Shown here: in pieces, positions 16,262 to 24,522 of the stretch | Layout of the letters: each line of letters starts with the position of its first letter | How positions within the stretch are numbered: position 1 is the stretch's first letter | DNA from: Clostridia bacterium | Lineage (GTDB): Bacteria > Bacillota > Clostridia > Oscillospirales > Acutalibacteraceae | DNA: 40,250 nucleotides | NCBI GenBank assembly: GCA_017454485.1 | Contig: JAFTCX010000018.1 | Location: forward strand, 1 to 40,250 | Reading direction: 5' to 3' | Translations under genes and position numbers: made by a program | The notes under the pieces: generated by a model | Database searches by the model: none | Told to the model about the DNA's origin: nothing | The model's input: the letters and a program-made list of their open reading frames with translations, nothing else

Positions 16262-17818
16262 ATGAAACGCATTTTATCTTTGATTTTCTGTGCGCTGCTG
16301 CTGTTTCCGGCGGCTTTGCCGTGCAAAGCGGTAAACGACGCGCTTACGATCACGAACCCCTATGCGGGCGTTGACTGGAAAACGGTCGGTCAATATAAGA
16401 CGGCGCTGCACACGCACACGAACGCCAGCGACGGCGATCACACGCTGAAAGAAAATTTGCAGCGACATCTGGAAAGCGGCTTTGACATTGTGGCGATCAC
16501 CGATCACGGCACCGTCGATTACGGCTGGGACAGCGGAAAGCGTCACACGTTCATCAAAGACGCGCTGAATCTGCTGCAGCGCAGCGAAGGGGAGATCACC
16601 TATCTCGGCAAGGCCGGCTCGTTTGCAAACGGCGTGCGCTATCGCTATCGCACCGCGAAAAACGGCGACAGCTTTTTAACGACGAATACCGGAAGAACGA
16701 TTTTGCGTCTGCCGTTCGGCATTGAGCAGAACGCGGTTTCGGTCAACGCGCACGTCACAAGCTGGTTTGCGGATTTTCACGACAACACCGTTTCCGGCTA
16801 TACAGACGCGCTGCGCGGTGTGGAAAAGGCGGGCGGCCTTTGCGTGATCAACCATCCCGGCGAATACTCCAAGGCGCGCTATGAGCTGCACAGTGAAAGC
16901 GCCTATGACGAAAACAACGCCTCGTTCGCCTATCATATCAACAAATTCGCGTCCTATATTGACCGCTACGACACCTGCATCGGCATCGACATGAACTCCA
17001 AGGGAGACGGGCGCACGCGCTTTGACCGCATTCTTTGGGACAAGCTGCTCATGCGCTTTGCGAAAAAGGGAAAAACCGTGCTCGGCATCGCGTCGTCCGA
17101 CGCGCATCAGCCCAATGTGATCGACACCGGCTTTTCCGTGCTGCTGCTGCCGGAATTGTCGGGCAGTGCGGCAAAAGCGGCGCTTGAAACCGGCACGTTT
17201 TTTGCGGCGAGCCACTGCTTGGGCAACCCCGACGAGCTGGAAGAGATCGCCGGCGCGCTGCAGACGTTTTACGGTGCAAACAGCAAAACCTGCCGCAAGG
17301 TGCGCGCTGCCGCCGCAGCGATGCGTGCGCGTGTGGCGGCGATCGAAAGCGGCAAACTGGACGCGGACGAGGACATCGGCGTGACCTACAGCGTCCTTGA
17401 CCGCGACGGCAGAACCACTGTGGATGCTTTTCCGGCAGTGAATCGCATCTCTGTGAACGAAAGAACCAACACCGTTGCCGTAAAAAGCAAAAACGCGCTG
17501 CTCGTACGGCTGATCTCCAACGGAAAGACCGTGGCGGCAAAGCCGGCGAACGCGGCTGTGTTCGACCTTGACGATTACGCGAAGGTGCTCGGCGACTATG
17601 TGCGAATGGAAATTTTCGGCGCGGGCGGCATGCTTTATACCCAGCCGTTTTTGCTGAACCAATCGGAAAACGCTGCAAAACACGGCAGTGAAAAAGTGAC
17701 GCGCGGGCTGTTTTTCGATCTCGGCACACCGGATTTTGTTATCGCCGAGGTGCACAAATGGCTGCGCATCGGAAAGCTGTGGCTGACGGTACACCTGCAG
17801 GCACTGTGTACCCACTGA
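16262..17818 (+). CDS. Secreted PHP-domain metal-dependent phosphoesterase
   Basis: 518 aa. Signal peptide at about 1-24 (LPCKA). PHP-domain motifs: HTHTNASDGD (50-59), AITDHG (about 77-82), VINHPGEYSK and IASSDAHQP, which together supply the metal-binding His and Asp residues. Secreted PHP proteins are usually assigned to phosphodiester or polyphosphate hydrolysis; the substrate here is unknown. It is co-transcribed with the hydrolase 12 bp upstream (AAGGAAA ribosome binding site). The last three residues (CTH) and the stop codon come from the inserted hairpin element at 17808, so the native C-terminus has been replaced. Confidence 0.8.
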   Translation: MKRILSLIFCALLLFPAALPCKAVNDALTITNPYAGVDWKTVGQYKTALHTHTNASDGDHTLKENLQRHLESGFDIVAITDHGTVDYGWDSGKRHTFIKDALNLLQRSEGEITYLGKAGSFANGVRYRYRTAKNGDSFLTTNTGRTILRLPFGIEQNAVSVNAHVTSWFADFHDNTVSGYTDALRGVEKAGGLCVINHPGEYSKARYELHSESAYDENNASFAYHINKFASYIDRYDTCIGIDMNSKGDGRTRFDRILWDKLLMRFAKKGKTVLGIASSDAHQPNVIDTGFSVLLLPELSGSAAKAALETGTFFAASHCLGNPDELEEIAGALQTFYGANSKTCRKVRAAAAAMRARVAAIESGKLDADEDIGVTYSVLDRDGRTTVDAFPAVNRISVNERTNTVAVKSKNALLVRLISNGKTVAAKPANAAVFDLDDYAKVLGDYVRMEIFGAGGMLYTQPFLLNQSENAAKHGSEKVTRGLFFDLGTPDFVIAEVHKWLRIGKLWLTVHLQALCTH

Positions 17819-17939
17819 TTCACTAGGATATGCAAACCTTGGCGGTAAATTTTCCTTCAAGGTTTGCTGCGCGATTTCTGTTACATCTGACGAAAAATTT
17901 CCTCGCCCATCTTCATACACCGAGTGAATCAGCGGGTCC
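17808..17939 (-). mobile_element. MITE-like hairpin element, copy B (inverted orientation)
   Basis: 132 bp, reverse orientation relative to copies A, C and D. The ends are GTACCC and GGGTCC (one mismatch). It is flanked by a perfect 4-bp duplication CTGT (17804-17807 and 17940-17943). Compared with copy D it lacks the second half of the inner hairpin (equivalent to about 24603-24635). Its left end overlaps the 3' end of the PHP gene and supplies the stop codon TGA (17816-17818). Confidence 0.85.
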
Positions 17940-17984
17940 CTGTAAATCGAACGGGCGCGAGCGGGAAGCTTGCACCCGTTTGTC

Positions 17985-18019
17985 GTTTGCCTTGTGCAAA
18001 AAGGCGGCAAACTTTTTTT
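17985..18019 (+). terminator. Terminator downstream of copy B
   Basis: GTTTGCC (17985-17991) pairs with GGCAAAC (18006-18012), followed by seven T. It is probably the terminator of the hydrolase-PHP operon, pushed away from it by the element insertion. Confidence 0.75.
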
Positions 18020-18038
18020 GCTTTTGCGCTGTAAAGTA

Positions 18039-18067
18039 TGGAAATTTCCGGAACTTTATGATATAAT
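18039..18067 (+). promoter_or_regulatory. Promoter of the XRE-cupin operon with overlapping palindrome
   Basis: -10 TATAAT (18062-18067), 17-bp spacer, weak -35 TGGAAA (18039-18044). The palindrome GGAAATTTCC (18040-18049) overlaps the -35 and could be the site of autoregulation by the XRE-cupin protein. Confidence 0.6.
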
Positions 18068-18121
18068 AAAAAATAATTTGCTTTTCGGCCCCGGCCGAAG
18101 AACCTGCAAAGGAGTTTGACC

Positions 18122-18670
18122 ATGGATAATTATCAGGAAATCGGTGCGCGTCTGCGCGAGTTGCGGGAAGTCAGCGATTACAGCATTGAAGACTTGGCTG
18201 CGGAGCTGAATCTCAGTCCGGAGGTCTATGCTTCCTATGAAGAAAACGGCAAGGATGTGCCCATCAGCGTGATCTATGAGATCGCGCAGAAATTCAAGGT
18301 GGACTTTACCGAGATCGTCACCGGGCAGACCGCGTGGCTGAACACCTATCATCTGATCCGGCGCGGCGGCGGCAAACGCATCAACCGCAACCCGGAATAT
18401 CATTTTGAAGACCTCGCCTACCGTTACGGCAACAAGATCATGCAGCCGCTGCTGGTGACCCTTGACCCGGACGACACGCCGGCAAAGCTCATCACCCACA
18501 AGGGACAGGAATTCAACCTTGTGCTTGAGGGCACGGTGATTCTCACGCTCGGCGACAAGGAGTTCACGATGAACGCGGGCGATTCCATCTATTTCAACCC
18601 TGGCATCCCCCACGGACAGCGCTGCGGTTCAGACGTGAAAGCGCGGTTTTTGACCGTGATTGCCGAATAA
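18122..18670 (+). CDS. XRE-family regulator with cupin domain
   Basis: 182 aa. N-terminal helix-turn-helix (about residues 5-60: IGARLRELREVSDYSIEDLAAELN), and a C-terminal cupin-2 barrel (about 105-180) with THKGQEFNLVLEG, NAGDSIYFNPGIPHGQR. The cupin half usually senses a small metabolite. It sits 13 bp upstream of an acyl-CoA synthetase, a pairing common in Clostridia, so the ligand may be an organic acid or CoA ester (inference). The start at ATG 18122 has AAAGGAG 7 bp upstream. Confidence 0.9.
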   Translation: MDNYQEIGARLRELREVSDYSIEDLAAELNLSPEVYASYEENGKDVPISVIYEIAQKFKVDFTEIVTGQTAWLNTYHLIRRGGGKRINRNPEYHFEDLAYRYGNKIMQPLLVTLDPDDTPAKLITHKGQEFNLVLEGTVILTLGDKEFTMNAGDSIYFNPGIPHGQRCGSDVKARFLTVIAE

Positions 18671-18683
18671 AGGAGGGCTTCCC

Positions 18684-20384
18684 TTGGATTATTTGCTGAA
18701 AAAATATCTGCCGCAGATCGAGTTTTCCTCCTATGAGGAATTTCACGATAAATTCAAGATCAATGTGCCGGAAACCTTCAATTTCGGCTATGACGTTGTG
18801 GACGCCTGGGCTGAAGCGGAGCCCGAAAAGCGCGCGCTGCTCTGGGTCAACGAAGAAAACGAGGAGCACACCTTTACCTTTACCGATATCAAGCGCCTGT
18901 CCAACAAGGTTGCAAACTTTTTTAAAAGCCTCGGGCTGAAAAAGGGTGACGTGGTCATGATGATTCTGCGCCGCCGCTGGGAATACTGGGTCTGCGCCAC
19001 GGCGCTGCATAAGCTCGGCGTCATCCTCATTCCCGCAACGCTGCAGCTCACCAAAAAGGACATCGTCTTCCGCGGCAACGCGGCAAAGGTCAAGGCGATG
19101 GTCTGTGTGGACGATCCGTTTGTCGTCAGCCAGGTGGAGGCGGCCGATCCCGAAATTCCGACGCTGAAAAACAAAATTCTTGTCGGCGAAAAGCGCGAGG
19201 GCTGGCTCGATCTGCACGAGGAGATGGAGAAATTCTCCGACACGCTGGAGCGCCCGACGGGCGAAGAAGCGACGCGCTGGAACGATGTGATGCTCGTGTA
19301 CTTCACCAGCGGCACGACCGGGATGCCCAAGCTCGTGCAGCACAACTTCGCGCACCCGCTGGGACATATCGTCACGGCGAAGTACTGGCAGCATGTGGAG
19401 GAAAACCGCCTGCACATGAGCGTTTCCGATTCCGGCTGGGCAAAGTTCGGCTGGGGCAAGATCTACGGCCAGTGGCTTTGCGGCGCAACGATCTTCTGCT
19501 ATGATATGGTCGGCCGCTTCAACCCCAATCATCTGCTGGAAAAGGTGGAAAAGTATCAGGTCACGACCTTCTGTGTGCCGCCGACGATGTATCGCTTCAT
19601 GCTGCAGGAGGACCTTTCCAAATTTGACCTTTCCTGTTTGCATCACTGCGCAACGGCCGGCGAGCCGCTGAACCCGGAGGTGGTCAAGCAATGGAAGGAA
19701 AAGACCGGCCACCAGATCTATGAGGGCTTCGGCCAGACCGAGGGGCCCGTGCTGATGGCGAACTTCGGCAGCGAATGGTTCGAACCGAAGCAGGGCGCCA
19801 CAGGCAAGCCCAATCCGCTGTTTAACATTCAACTGCTCGATGCCGACGGCAACGTCTGCGAGGACGGCGAAGAAGGTTCGCTGACGATCATGGACGTCAA
19901 GCACCATCCGCCGGTCGGTCTGTTCACCGGCTATTACAAGAATCCGGAGCTGACCGAGGAAAAGCTCGGCGGCATCGGCTACAACACCGGCGATATGCTC
20001 TGGCGCGACAGCGACGGCTATTACCGCTTTGTGGGCCGCAACGACGATGTGATCAAGTGCTCCGGCTACCGTATCGGCCCGTTTGAGGTGGAATCCGCGC
20101 TTGTGGCGCACGACGCTGTGGTGGAATGTGCGATCACCGGCGCACCCGACCCGATCCGCGGCCAGGTGGTCAAGGCGACGGTCGTGCTCGCGAAAGGCTA
20201 TACGCCTTCGCCGGAGCTGACCAAGGAGCTGCAAACGCATGTGAAAAAAATGACGGCGCCCTATAAATATCCGCGCATCATTGAATATGTGGACGAGCTG
20301 CCGAAGACAGTCGGCGGCAAGATCAAACGCGCGCAAATTCGCAAAACGGACGAGGACGCGTTCGGAAAGGGAGAAACAACATGA
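18684..20384 (+). CDS. AMP-forming acyl-CoA synthetase (medium-chain/acetyl-CoA synthetase-like)
   Basis: 566 aa. Adenylate-forming enzyme motifs: YFTSGTTGMPK (from Y206), GFGQTEGP (A5), YNTGDM and GRNDDVIKCSGYRIGP (A7-A8), and the catalytic Lys in GGKIKR (K546). It ligates a carboxylic acid to CoA through an acyl-AMP; the length and motifs fit the ACSM/acetyl-CoA synthetase side of the family, and chain length cannot be told. The start is TTG 18684: AAAGGAGGG lies 6 bp upstream, while an earlier in-frame TTG would put that site inside the coding sequence. It overlaps the next gene by 4 bp and follows the XRE-cupin regulator by 13 bp. Confidence 0.9.
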   Translation: MDYLLKKYLPQIEFSSYEEFHDKFKINVPETFNFGYDVVDAWAEAEPEKRALLWVNEENEEHTFTFTDIKRLSNKVANFFKSLGLKKGDVVMMILRRRWEYWVCATALHKLGVILIPATLQLTKKDIVFRGNAAKVKAMVCVDDPFVVSQVEAADPEIPTLKNKILVGEKREGWLDLHEEMEKFSDTLERPTGEEATRWNDVMLVYFTSGTTGMPKLVQHNFAHPLGHIVTAKYWQHVEENRLHMSVSDSGWAKFGWGKIYGQWLCGATIFCYDMVGRFNPNHLLEKVEKYQVTTFCVPPTMYRFMLQEDLSKFDLSCLHHCATAGEPLNPEVVKQWKEKTGHQIYEGFGQTEGPVLMANFGSEWFEPKQGATGKPNPLFNIQLLDADGNVCEDGEEGSLTIMDVKHHPPVGLFTGYYKNPELTEEKLGGIGYNTGDMLWRDSDGYYRFVGRNDDVIKCSGYRIGPFEVESALVAHDAVVECAITGAPDPIRGQVVKATVVLAKGYTPSPELTKELQTHVKKMTAPYKYPRIIEYVDELPKTVGGKIKRAQIRKTDEDAFGKGETT

Positions 20385-22300
20385 AGCTTCGCGCACCCAG
20401 CGTTCCGCTGATTACGATCGACCCCTATTTCAGTATCTGGAGCGGCAGCGACAAGCTGACCGACTCGGATACGGTCCATTGGACCGGGAAGCCGCAAAAG
20501 CTGACCGGCACTGTTTTGGTGGACGGAAAAGCGTTTCGCTTCATGGGCAGGGGAGATGCGCCGGCGCTGATACAGACCGGCCTGGAGATTACGGCCTGCA
20601 CCAGCGAATATACCTTTGAAAACGAACAGGTACGTCTGACGGCGGCGTTCACGTCGCCGCTGCTGCCGGACGATCTCGACATCGCCTCGCGCCCGGTCTC
20701 CTTTTTGGAGCTTTGTGCCGAAAGCAAAGACGGCGCGCCGCATGAGATTCGCTTTGTGCTCACGATGGACGACAGCGTTTGTCTGAACGAAAAGTTTCAG
20801 TATCCGACCGAGACCGCACCGCTGACTTTGCCCGGTCTGACTGGTGCAGGTGTGCGCTCCTCTGTGCAAAAGGTGCTGAACCGCAGCGGCGACGATCTGC
20901 GCATTGACTGGGGCACGGCGTTTCTTGCAACAAATGCGCCGTGCGCTGCGGCAAATGTGCTTTCTTCCGTCGGCGAAAACGGCAACGCTGCGCACACGCT
21001 GCAGCTGACCGTGAAAGGAGATACTGCGCTGATCGCTTTCGCCTATGACGATGTGCGCTCCATCCAGTACTTCGGCGAAAACCTGCCGTCCTACTGGAAC
21101 CGCGGCGGAAAAACGATCTTCACCGCGCTTCAGGAGGCGTTCGCCGATTATGAAACTGTCAAGGCACGCTGCGACCTGCTGGCGCGGGAACTGCGTGAAA
21201 AGGCGCATAATGAGCACTATTATGAGCTGCTTTCGCTCGCGTTCCGCCAGTCCTTTGCCGCCCACAAGATCGCGGTGGACGAAAACGGTGAGGTGCTGTT
21301 CATCTCCAAAGAGTGCTTTTCCAACGGCTGCGCCGCTACGGTGGATGTGAGCTATCCGTCTGTGCCGCTGTATCTGCTGTATAACCCCGAACTGGTACTC
21401 GGCATGCTGCGGCCGATCTTTCGCTTTGCCGAAGGAGATATCTGGCCGTTTTCCTTTGCGCCGCACGACGCCGGACAGTATCCGCTGGTGAACGGACAGG
21501 TCTACAGCGAAGGCACGAACGAAGAAAACCAGATGCCGGTGGAGGAATGCGGCAATATGCTGATCATGCTTGCCGCCGCCGCACTCGCATCGAAGGACGT
21601 TTCGTTTGCAAAGGCGCACTGGGCGCTGCTCGAGCAGTGGGTGGTGTATCTGCTGGAATACGGGCTTGACCCGAAAAACCAGCTTTGCACCGACGACTTC
21701 GCGGGGCATTTGGCGCACAACTGCAACCTTGCGCTGAAGGCGATTATGGGTGTTGCGGCGTTCGGCATTCTGCTGGCGCTTTGCGGCGAACCGGACAAAG
21801 CGGACGCATATTTTGCAAAGGCGCGTGCCATGGGAGAAGCCTGGCTGCAAAACGCGCACGACGACGAAACAGTCTTCCGTCTGGCGTTTGACCGTCCCGG
21901 CACATGGTCGATGAAATACAACGCCGTTTGGAATTTCGTGTTTGAAACGGGCATCTTCCCGCCCGACGCATTTGAGCAAGAGCTTCAAACGCACCTTGAA
22001 AAGCATACAAACCGCTACGGCTTGCCGCTGGACAACCGCGCGACCTATACAAAATCCGACTGGCTGCTGTGGACGGCGGCAATGATGCAAACGCCGCAGG
22101 GATTTTCCGCGTTGGTCGATACGCTTTGGACCGCCTACCATGAAAGCGAATCGCGTGTGCCGCTGACCGACTGGTACGACACCGAAACGGGAAAACAGAT
22201 CGGCTTCCAGAACCGCACCGTGCAGGGCGGCCTGTTTATGCAGGTGCTCAAGGAAAGCGGAATTTGCAGCTTGGTACCCACTGATTCACTCGGTGTGTGA
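20381..22300 (+). CDS. Glutaminase-A-like protein (DUF4964/5127/4965/1793 group)
   Basis: 639 aa, no signal peptide, so probably cytoplasmic, unlike many secreted members. The N-terminus (APSVPLITIDPYFSIWS) is the DUF4964 signature, followed by a DUF5127-like beta region (about 80-270) and the alpha-helical DUF4965/DUF1793 region with DWYDT and AALASKD. The family is named for fungal glutaminase A, but many members have unproven activity and a six-hairpin glycosidase-like fold. It is translationally coupled to the acyl-CoA synthetase. The last eight residues (VPTDSLGV) and the stop come from the hairpin element at 22274, so the original C-terminus is lost or altered. Confidence 0.8.
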   Translation: MKLRAPSVPLITIDPYFSIWSGSDKLTDSDTVHWTGKPQKLTGTVLVDGKAFRFMGRGDAPALIQTGLEITACTSEYTFENEQVRLTAAFTSPLLPDDLDIASRPVSFLELCAESKDGAPHEIRFVLTMDDSVCLNEKFQYPTETAPLTLPGLTGAGVRSSVQKVLNRSGDDLRIDWGTAFLATNAPCAAANVLSSVGENGNAAHTLQLTVKGDTALIAFAYDDVRSIQYFGENLPSYWNRGGKTIFTALQEAFADYETVKARCDLLARELREKAHNEHYYELLSLAFRQSFAAHKIAVDENGEVLFISKECFSNGCAATVDVSYPSVPLYLLYNPELVLGMLRPIFRFAEGDIWPFSFAPHDAGQYPLVNGQVYSEGTNEENQMPVEECGNMLIMLAAAALASKDVSFAKAHWALLEQWVVYLLEYGLDPKNQLCTDDFAGHLAHNCNLALKAIMGVAAFGILLALCGEPDKADAYFAKARAMGEAWLQNAHDDETVFRLAFDRPGTWSMKYNAVWNFVFETGIFPPDAFEQELQTHLEKHTNRYGLPLDNRATYTKSDWLLWTAAMMQTPQGFSALVDTLWTAYHESESRVPLTDWYDTETGKQIGFQNRTVQGGLFMQVLKESGICSLVPTDSLGV

Positions 22301-22345
22301 AAATTTACCGCCAAGGTTTGCATATCCGAGTTTATCAGCGGGTAC
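22274..22345 (+). mobile_element. MITE-like hairpin element, copy C (short, internally deleted)
   Basis: 72 bp with ends GTACCC ... GGGTAC, flanked by a perfect 4-bp duplication CTTG (22270-22273, 22346-22349). It keeps both terminal repeats and the right interior (AAATTTACCGCCAAGG) but lacks the left arm and inner hairpin seen in copy D. It provides the stop codon of the upstream gene (22298-22300). Confidence 0.85.
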
Positions 22346-22371
22346 CTTGAGTAAAAAAACGGAAAAAGCTA

Positions 22372-22401
22372 TTGACAACTCTGTTTTTGGGGGGATATAA
22401 T
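22372..22401 (+). promoter_or_regulatory. gdhA promoter
   Basis: -35 TTGACA (22372-22377), 18-bp spacer with a G6 run, -10 TATAAT (22396-22401). It lies 26 bp beyond the end of element copy C. Confidence 0.85.
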
Positions 22402-22456
22402 ACTGTTCAATCAGCGCTTTGTATCCGCAAGGCGTTAAAAATAAGGAGGAAGAATC

Positions 22457-23803
22457 ATGTCATACGTCGATGAAGTCATCGAACAGGTGATCCGGAACAA
22501 TCCCGGAGAGCCGGAGTTCCATCAGACGGTGCGCGAGGTGCTGGAATCCTTGCGTGTCGTGGTGGAAAAAAACGAAGCGCGCTACCGCCAGGCTGCGCTT
22601 CTCGAACGTCTGACCGAGCCGGAACGCGCCATTTCGTTCCGCGTGACCTGGGTGGACGACAACGGCAAGGTGCAGGTCAACAAGGGCTACCGCGTGCAGT
22701 TCAACGGTGCGATCGGTCCCTACAAGGGCGGCCTGCGTTTCCATCCGTCCGTGTATCTCGGCATCATGAAGTTTCTGGGCTTTGAACAGATCTTCAAAAA
22801 CTCTCTGACGGGCCTTCCGATCGGCGGCGCCAAGGGCGGTTCCGATTTTGACCCCAGAGGTAAGAGCGACGCGGAGATCATGCGTTTCTGCCAGGCGTTT
22901 ATGACCGAGCTGTATCGCCATATCGGCCCGGACGTGGACGTTCCCGCTGGCGATATCGGTGTCGGCGGCCGTGAGATCGGTTATCTTTACGGCCAGTACA
23001 GACGCATCAAGGGCGCGTTTGAAAACGGCGTTCTGACCGGCAAGGGTCTGCCGTACGGCGGCTCGCTGATCCGTCCGGAAGCCACGGGCTTCGGCGCGAT
23101 CTATTACACGGTGGAAATGCTCAAGCATTTCGGCGAAGAGGTCAAGGGCAAGACGTTTGTGGTTTCCGGCTTTGGCAACGTGGCGTGGGGCGCTGTGAAA
23201 AAGATCACGGAGCTCGGCGGCAAGGTGCTGACCATCTCCGGCCCGGACGGCTATGTTCTTGATGAAAGCGGCATCAATACCGACGAGAAGATCAACTTTA
23301 TGCTGGAAATGCGTGCGTCCGGCCGCGACAAGGTGCAGGATTACGCGGACAAGTTCGGCGCAAAGTTCTTCCCGGGCGAAAAGCCCTGGGGCGTCAAGGC
23401 CGATGTGATGCTGCCGTGCGCAACGCAAAACGAAGTCGGCGTTGCCGAAGCGGAAAAGATCATTGCCAACGGCGTGCCGTATTATGTGGAGGTTTCCAAT
23501 ATGCCGACCACGAACGAAGCGCTGGAGCTGCTCAAGGAGCACTGCAAGGCGGTTGCGCCCTCCAAGGCGGTCAACGCCGGCGGCGTGGCAACGTCTGCGC
23601 TTGAAATGAGCCAGAACTCCATGCGCTACAGTTGGACGGCGGAAGAAGTGGACGCCAAGCTGCATCAGATTATGAAGAACATCCATGACAATTCCGCAAA
23701 GGCCGCAGAAGAAAACGGCTTGGGCTATGACCTTGTGGCGGGCGCAAACATCGCCGGTTTCCAAAAGGTTGCGGACGCGATGCTGGCCCAGGGTCTGATC
23801 TGA
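22457..23803 (+). CDS. gdhA: Glutamate dehydrogenase, probably NADP-dependent
   Basis: 448 aa, the standard length of the hexameric bacterial enzyme. It interconverts 2-oxoglutarate plus ammonia and glutamate in the cytoplasm. Features: YKGGLRFHPSV substrate region, catalytic Lys region GGAKGGSDFDP (K126), PAGDIGVGGREIGYL, and the Rossmann motif VSGFGNVAWG. NADP preference is inferred from the overall GdhA-type sequence. It has its own promoter and terminator, so it is monocistronic. The start has AAGGAGGA about 7 bp upstream. Confidence 0.95.
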   Translation: MSYVDEVIEQVIRNNPGEPEFHQTVREVLESLRVVVEKNEARYRQAALLERLTEPERAISFRVTWVDDNGKVQVNKGYRVQFNGAIGPYKGGLRFHPSVYLGIMKFLGFEQIFKNSLTGLPIGGAKGGSDFDPRGKSDAEIMRFCQAFMTELYRHIGPDVDVPAGDIGVGGREIGYLYGQYRRIKGAFENGVLTGKGLPYGGSLIRPEATGFGAIYYTVEMLKHFGEEVKGKTFVVSGFGNVAWGAVKKITELGGKVLTISGPDGYVLDESGINTDEKINFMLEMRASGRDKVQDYADKFGAKFFPGEKPWGVKADVMLPCATQNEVGVAEAEKIIANGVPYYVEVSNMPTTNEALELLKEHCKAVAPSKAVNAGGVATSALEMSQNSMRYSWTAEEVDAKLHQIMKNIHDNSAKAAEENGLGYDLVAGANIAGFQKVADAMLAQGLI

Positions 23804-23836
23804 TTTCAGTCTGTCTTCTCTTTGAATTGAAAAACG

Positions 23837-23880
23837 GAAAAGCGCTTTTTCGGTTTTTTGAACCGAAAGCGCTTTTCTTC
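23837..23880 (+). terminator. gdhA terminator
   Basis: Long stem AAAAGCGCTTT ... AAAGCGCTTTT with inner CGGTT / AACCG and a T loop, followed by CTTCTGTTTC. It is nearly symmetrical and may work in both directions. Confidence 0.85.
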
Positions 23881-23915
23881 TGTTTCTATGCAGCTTGGTT
23901 TTTTCGGTCCAGGAC

Positions 23916-23944
23916 TTGTCAACGGTGCAGAGTTGTGGTATACT
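23916..23944 (+). promoter_or_regulatory. Promoter of the DtxR-family regulator
   Basis: -35 TTGTCA (23916-23921), 17-bp spacer, -10 TATACT (23939-23944). Confidence 0.75.
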
Positions 23945-23979
23945 AAACAAAAACATATACATTTTTAGAGGTGATCGTT

Positions 23980-24342
23980 ATGGTGTTGCAGGAATCCGGC
24001 GAAATGTATCTGGAAACCATCCTCGTGCTCTCCGAGCAGCAGGCGCATGTGCGTTCGATCGACGTGAGTGAATATATGGGCTATTCCAAACCGAGCGTCA
24101 GCCGCGCAGTCGGTCTTCTGCGCGACGGCGGCTATCTGAATATGGACAGAAACGGCTATCTGACCTTGACGGACGCCGGCATGGAGATTGCCGGAAAAAT
24201 CTATGAGCGCCACAAATATCTGACAAAGTTTTTTGTGCATATCGGCGTCAGCCCCGAGGTTGCGGCACAGGACGCCTGCAAGATTGAGCACATTATCAGC
24301 GACGAAACCTTCCGCGCCATCAAGCGCATTCCGCTGAAGTAG
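23980..24342 (+). CDS. DtxR/MntR-family metal-dependent repressor, short form
   Basis: 120 aa: a winged helix-turn-helix (about 5-65, with VSEYMGYSKPSVSRAVGLL) and a short dimerisation/metal domain (about 66-115). There is no SH3-like third domain, as in MntR-sized proteins. The C-terminal ligand motif is CxxEH (CKIEH), as in DtxR/IdeR iron regulators, rather than the ExxEH of manganese MntR; Fe(II) sensing is therefore favoured, by inference. No metal transporter is adjacent. The start at ATG 23980 follows AGAGGTG by about 7 bp; two upstream in-frame codons would fall in the spacer. Confidence 0.85.
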   Translation: MVLQESGEMYLETILVLSEQQAHVRSIDVSEYMGYSKPSVSRAVGLLRDGGYLNMDRNGYLTLTDAGMEIAGKIYERHKYLTKFFVHIGVSPEVAAQDACKIEHIISDETFRAIKRIPLK

Positions 24343-24522
24343 CTGCGCCGCAAAAACATGAGCCGCTGCATTTGAACGAAACATGAGGCTGAGCAGACAG
24401 AGTATTTTCAGATTCATAGAGCCAAAAGCGCTTTTTGCCATGCTTTGCTTTGACGGTTTTCGCTGCACGCGGCAATTTTTTATTTCTTTTTAAAGATTTT
24501 TCGCTAAGATGATTCAAACTAA
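24343..24522. other. Gene-free stretch between DtxR regulator and copy D
   Basis: No ORF with a ribosome binding site. It holds a 12-bp palindrome AAAAGCGCTTTT (around 24423-24436) and a weak GC hairpin followed by a T-rich run near 24460-24492 that may end the regulator transcript. No clear promoter for the response regulator was seen. Confidence 0.4.
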
